Assembly (NCBI GenBank): GCA_028717985.1
Contig: JAQUMS010000124.1
Location: 1-5,114, forward strand
Length of the DNA stretch: 5,114 nt
Direction: 5' to 3'
Source: Candidatus Omnitrophota bacterium
GTDB taxonomy: Bacteria > Omnitrophota > Gorgyraeia > Gygaellales > Profunditerraquicolaceae
The translations under genes were made by a program, and so were the position numbers. Numbering within the stretch: position 1 is the first letter of the stretch; every line of letters starts with the position of its first letter. Below the pieces are notes generated by a model that worked only from the letters and a program-made list of their open reading frames with translations, was not told the origin of the DNA and made no database searches. Positions 4,734-5,114 of this stretch are shown one piece after another.

Positions 4734-4759
4734 GAACCTCGCAATACTCTTGCTTTTTT
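4674..4759 (+). terminator. terminator formed by the closing stem of the structured RNA
   Basis: The nine-pair stem agcaagagt/actcttgct is followed by TTTTTT from 4754. It differs from a simple hairpin terminator because 63 nt with two further hairpins lie between its arms. The two inner helices would bring the arms together. Fairly good as a transcript end. Confidence 0.55.
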
Positions 4760-4793
4760 ATTTTATACCGCCTTAATCATTTTCTGGGGTTGC

Positions 4794-4850
4794 GAAATTC
4801 CAGGGACACAACACTTATTCTTCGGAATTAAGTAATGTTCCCAGAATTTC
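4794..4850. repeat. interspersed repeat, copy 2, inside a long hairpin with a C(UUCG)G loop
   Basis: The repeat unit 4794-4819 is followed by a diverged inverted copy ending at 4850. Outer pairs are gaaattc (4794-4800) with gaatttc (4844-4850). The middle stem pairs gggaca (4803-4808) with tgttcc (4836-4841). The inner stem pairs acttattc (4813-4820) with gaattaagt (4825-4833) with one bulge, capped by TTCG at 4821-4824. The layout resembles REP-like palindromes mobilised by Y1 (REP-associated tyrosine) transposases. I recall similar repeats in other genomes but cannot verify this. Confidence 0.7.
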
Positions 4851-4859
4851 TAGCAAAAA

Positions 4860-4884
4860 GAAACCCAGGAACACAACATTTGTT
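4860..4884 (+). repeat. interspersed repeat, copy 3
   Basis: A 25-nt unit with gaaaccc in place of gaaattcc, then the core ccaggaacacaacattt identical to copy 1. It begins 9 nt after the copy 2 hairpin and ends 43 nt before the next start codon, so it probably lies in the leader of the exported-protein gene. Confidence 0.7.
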
Positions 4885-4927
4885 TTACAGATAAATCATT
4901 AGGATTAGCGTTTAGGATGAGAGAAAA

Positions 4928-5114
4928 ATGAAAAGAGTGTTTTTAGGTATTTTAGCTTTTGTTTTTTTCAGTATTACAACTTTTGCGCAGGCTTTGACTA
5001 TCGATTGGGCTAGTTCAGTAGCCAATCTTAATGCCTTTAATGCTGAGAGTGCACTTGGTAAACCTGATGGACAGACGGCGATATTTGGCAATGGGAGTGG
5101 AATCGCTCGAACTG
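4928..5114 (+). CDS. N-terminal part of an exported protein (3' end missing)
   Basis: ATG 4928 opens a frame that runs off the right edge after 62 codons. Upstream AGGA (4914-4917) and GAGA (4919-4922) are plausible ribosome-binding sites. Residues 1-22 form a Sec signal peptide: KR, a long hydrophobic core (VFLGILAFVFF) and an A-x-A site (AQA at 20-22), with cleavage before L23. There is no lipobox cysteine, so the product should be periplasmic or secreted. The mature start contains ALGKPDGQTAIFGNGSG around residues 43-59. Similar G-x-PDG segments open beta-sandwich domains in various exported surface proteins, including PEP-CTERM ones, but too little is visible to assign a family. It could be regulated by the RNA element upstream if transcription reads through the terminator at 4759. 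Confidence 0.82.
   Translation, partial: MKRVFLGILAFVFFSITTFAQALTIDWASSVANLNAFNAESALGKPDGQTAIFGNGSGIART

Larger units (their letters stand above)
4633..4759 (+). ncRNA. unassigned structured RNA of about 127 nt (small RNA or leader)
   Basis: The predicted transcript folds in two parts. Hairpin 1 pairs gaaacgg (4633-4639) with ccgtttc (4664-4670). Then a closing stem pairs agcaagagt (4674-4682) with actcttgct (4746-4754), nine perfect pairs. It encloses two matched hairpins: gaggct/agcctc (4683-4688, 4705-4710) and gaggtt/aacctc (4713-4718, 4735-4740). Each has 6 bp and a 16-nt loop, and they are only 2 nt apart. A U-run (4754-4759) follows the closing stem, so the junction itself probably acts as terminator. 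It does not match any riboswitch, 6S, SRP, RNase P, tmRNA or T-box pattern I know. Its own promoter and terminator argue for an independent RNA; the exported-protein gene 170 nt downstream leaves a leader role open. Confidence 0.6.

Noticed and set aside
4633..4759. Retron msr-msd or riboswitch reading of the structured RNA
   Set aside because: There is no reverse transcriptase in the window, the fold is short for a retron RNA, and no conserved riboswitch core was recognised.
4463..4884. CRISPR array
   Set aside because: Only three diverged copies at uneven spacing (331 and 66 nt), one in a palindrome; no uniform spacers.

Overview
The window reads as bacterial chromosome with the standard genetic code, moderate G+C in the gene-dense left two thirds and visibly more A+T on the right. 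A DUF3568-type lipoprotein, a GspG-like pseudopilin, a LeuT-like transporter and a tRNA without encoded CCA together fit an environmental, probably metagenome-assembled bacterium. My best guess is Candidatus Omnitrophota (OP3) or a relative. That rests on family recall, not on a search.

Layout, left to right, all genes on the + strand. (1) 2-358: the C-terminal part of a small protein whose fold pattern resembles the DUF3568 lipoprotein further on. (2) 495-677: a 60-residue zinc-finger protein with two DnaJ-type CxxCxGxG motifs. (3) 704-1099: a YbgC-type hotdog acyl-CoA thioesterase. (4) 1090-1147: a compact repeat and hairpin element filling most of the next gap. (5) 1153-3204: a tight three-gene unit made of a LeuT-like sodium:amino-acid symporter, a 33-residue one-helix partner overlapping it by 4 nt (MetS-like small subunit), and a DUF3568 lipoprotein 4 nt further on. 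(6) 3278-3438: a promoter and tRNA-Phe(GAA) with an unusual T-loop. (7) 3439-3700: no convincing gene; an 8-bp stem-loop and a perfect 34-bp palindrome that looks like a two-way terminator. (8) 3701-4424: a good sigma70-type promoter with a 10-bp inverted repeat over its -10 region, then a GspG/type II pseudopilin-like protein. (9) 4425-4927: a repeat-rich spacer. Three copies of a repeat containing a ccagg(a/g)acacaaca core, one of them inside a long hairpin with a C(UUCG)G tetraloop, surround an apparently undescribed structured RNA. That RNA has its own promoter, a closing stem around two matched hairpins, a U-tract and an internal short reading frame. (10) 4928 to the right edge: the start of a secreted protein.

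Functionally, the transporter unit is a self-contained amino-acid uptake module. The right half concerns the envelope and secretion (pseudopilin, exported protein), with repeats and RNA elements between the genes. The most interesting and least explained locus is the RNA and repeat cluster at 4463-4884.
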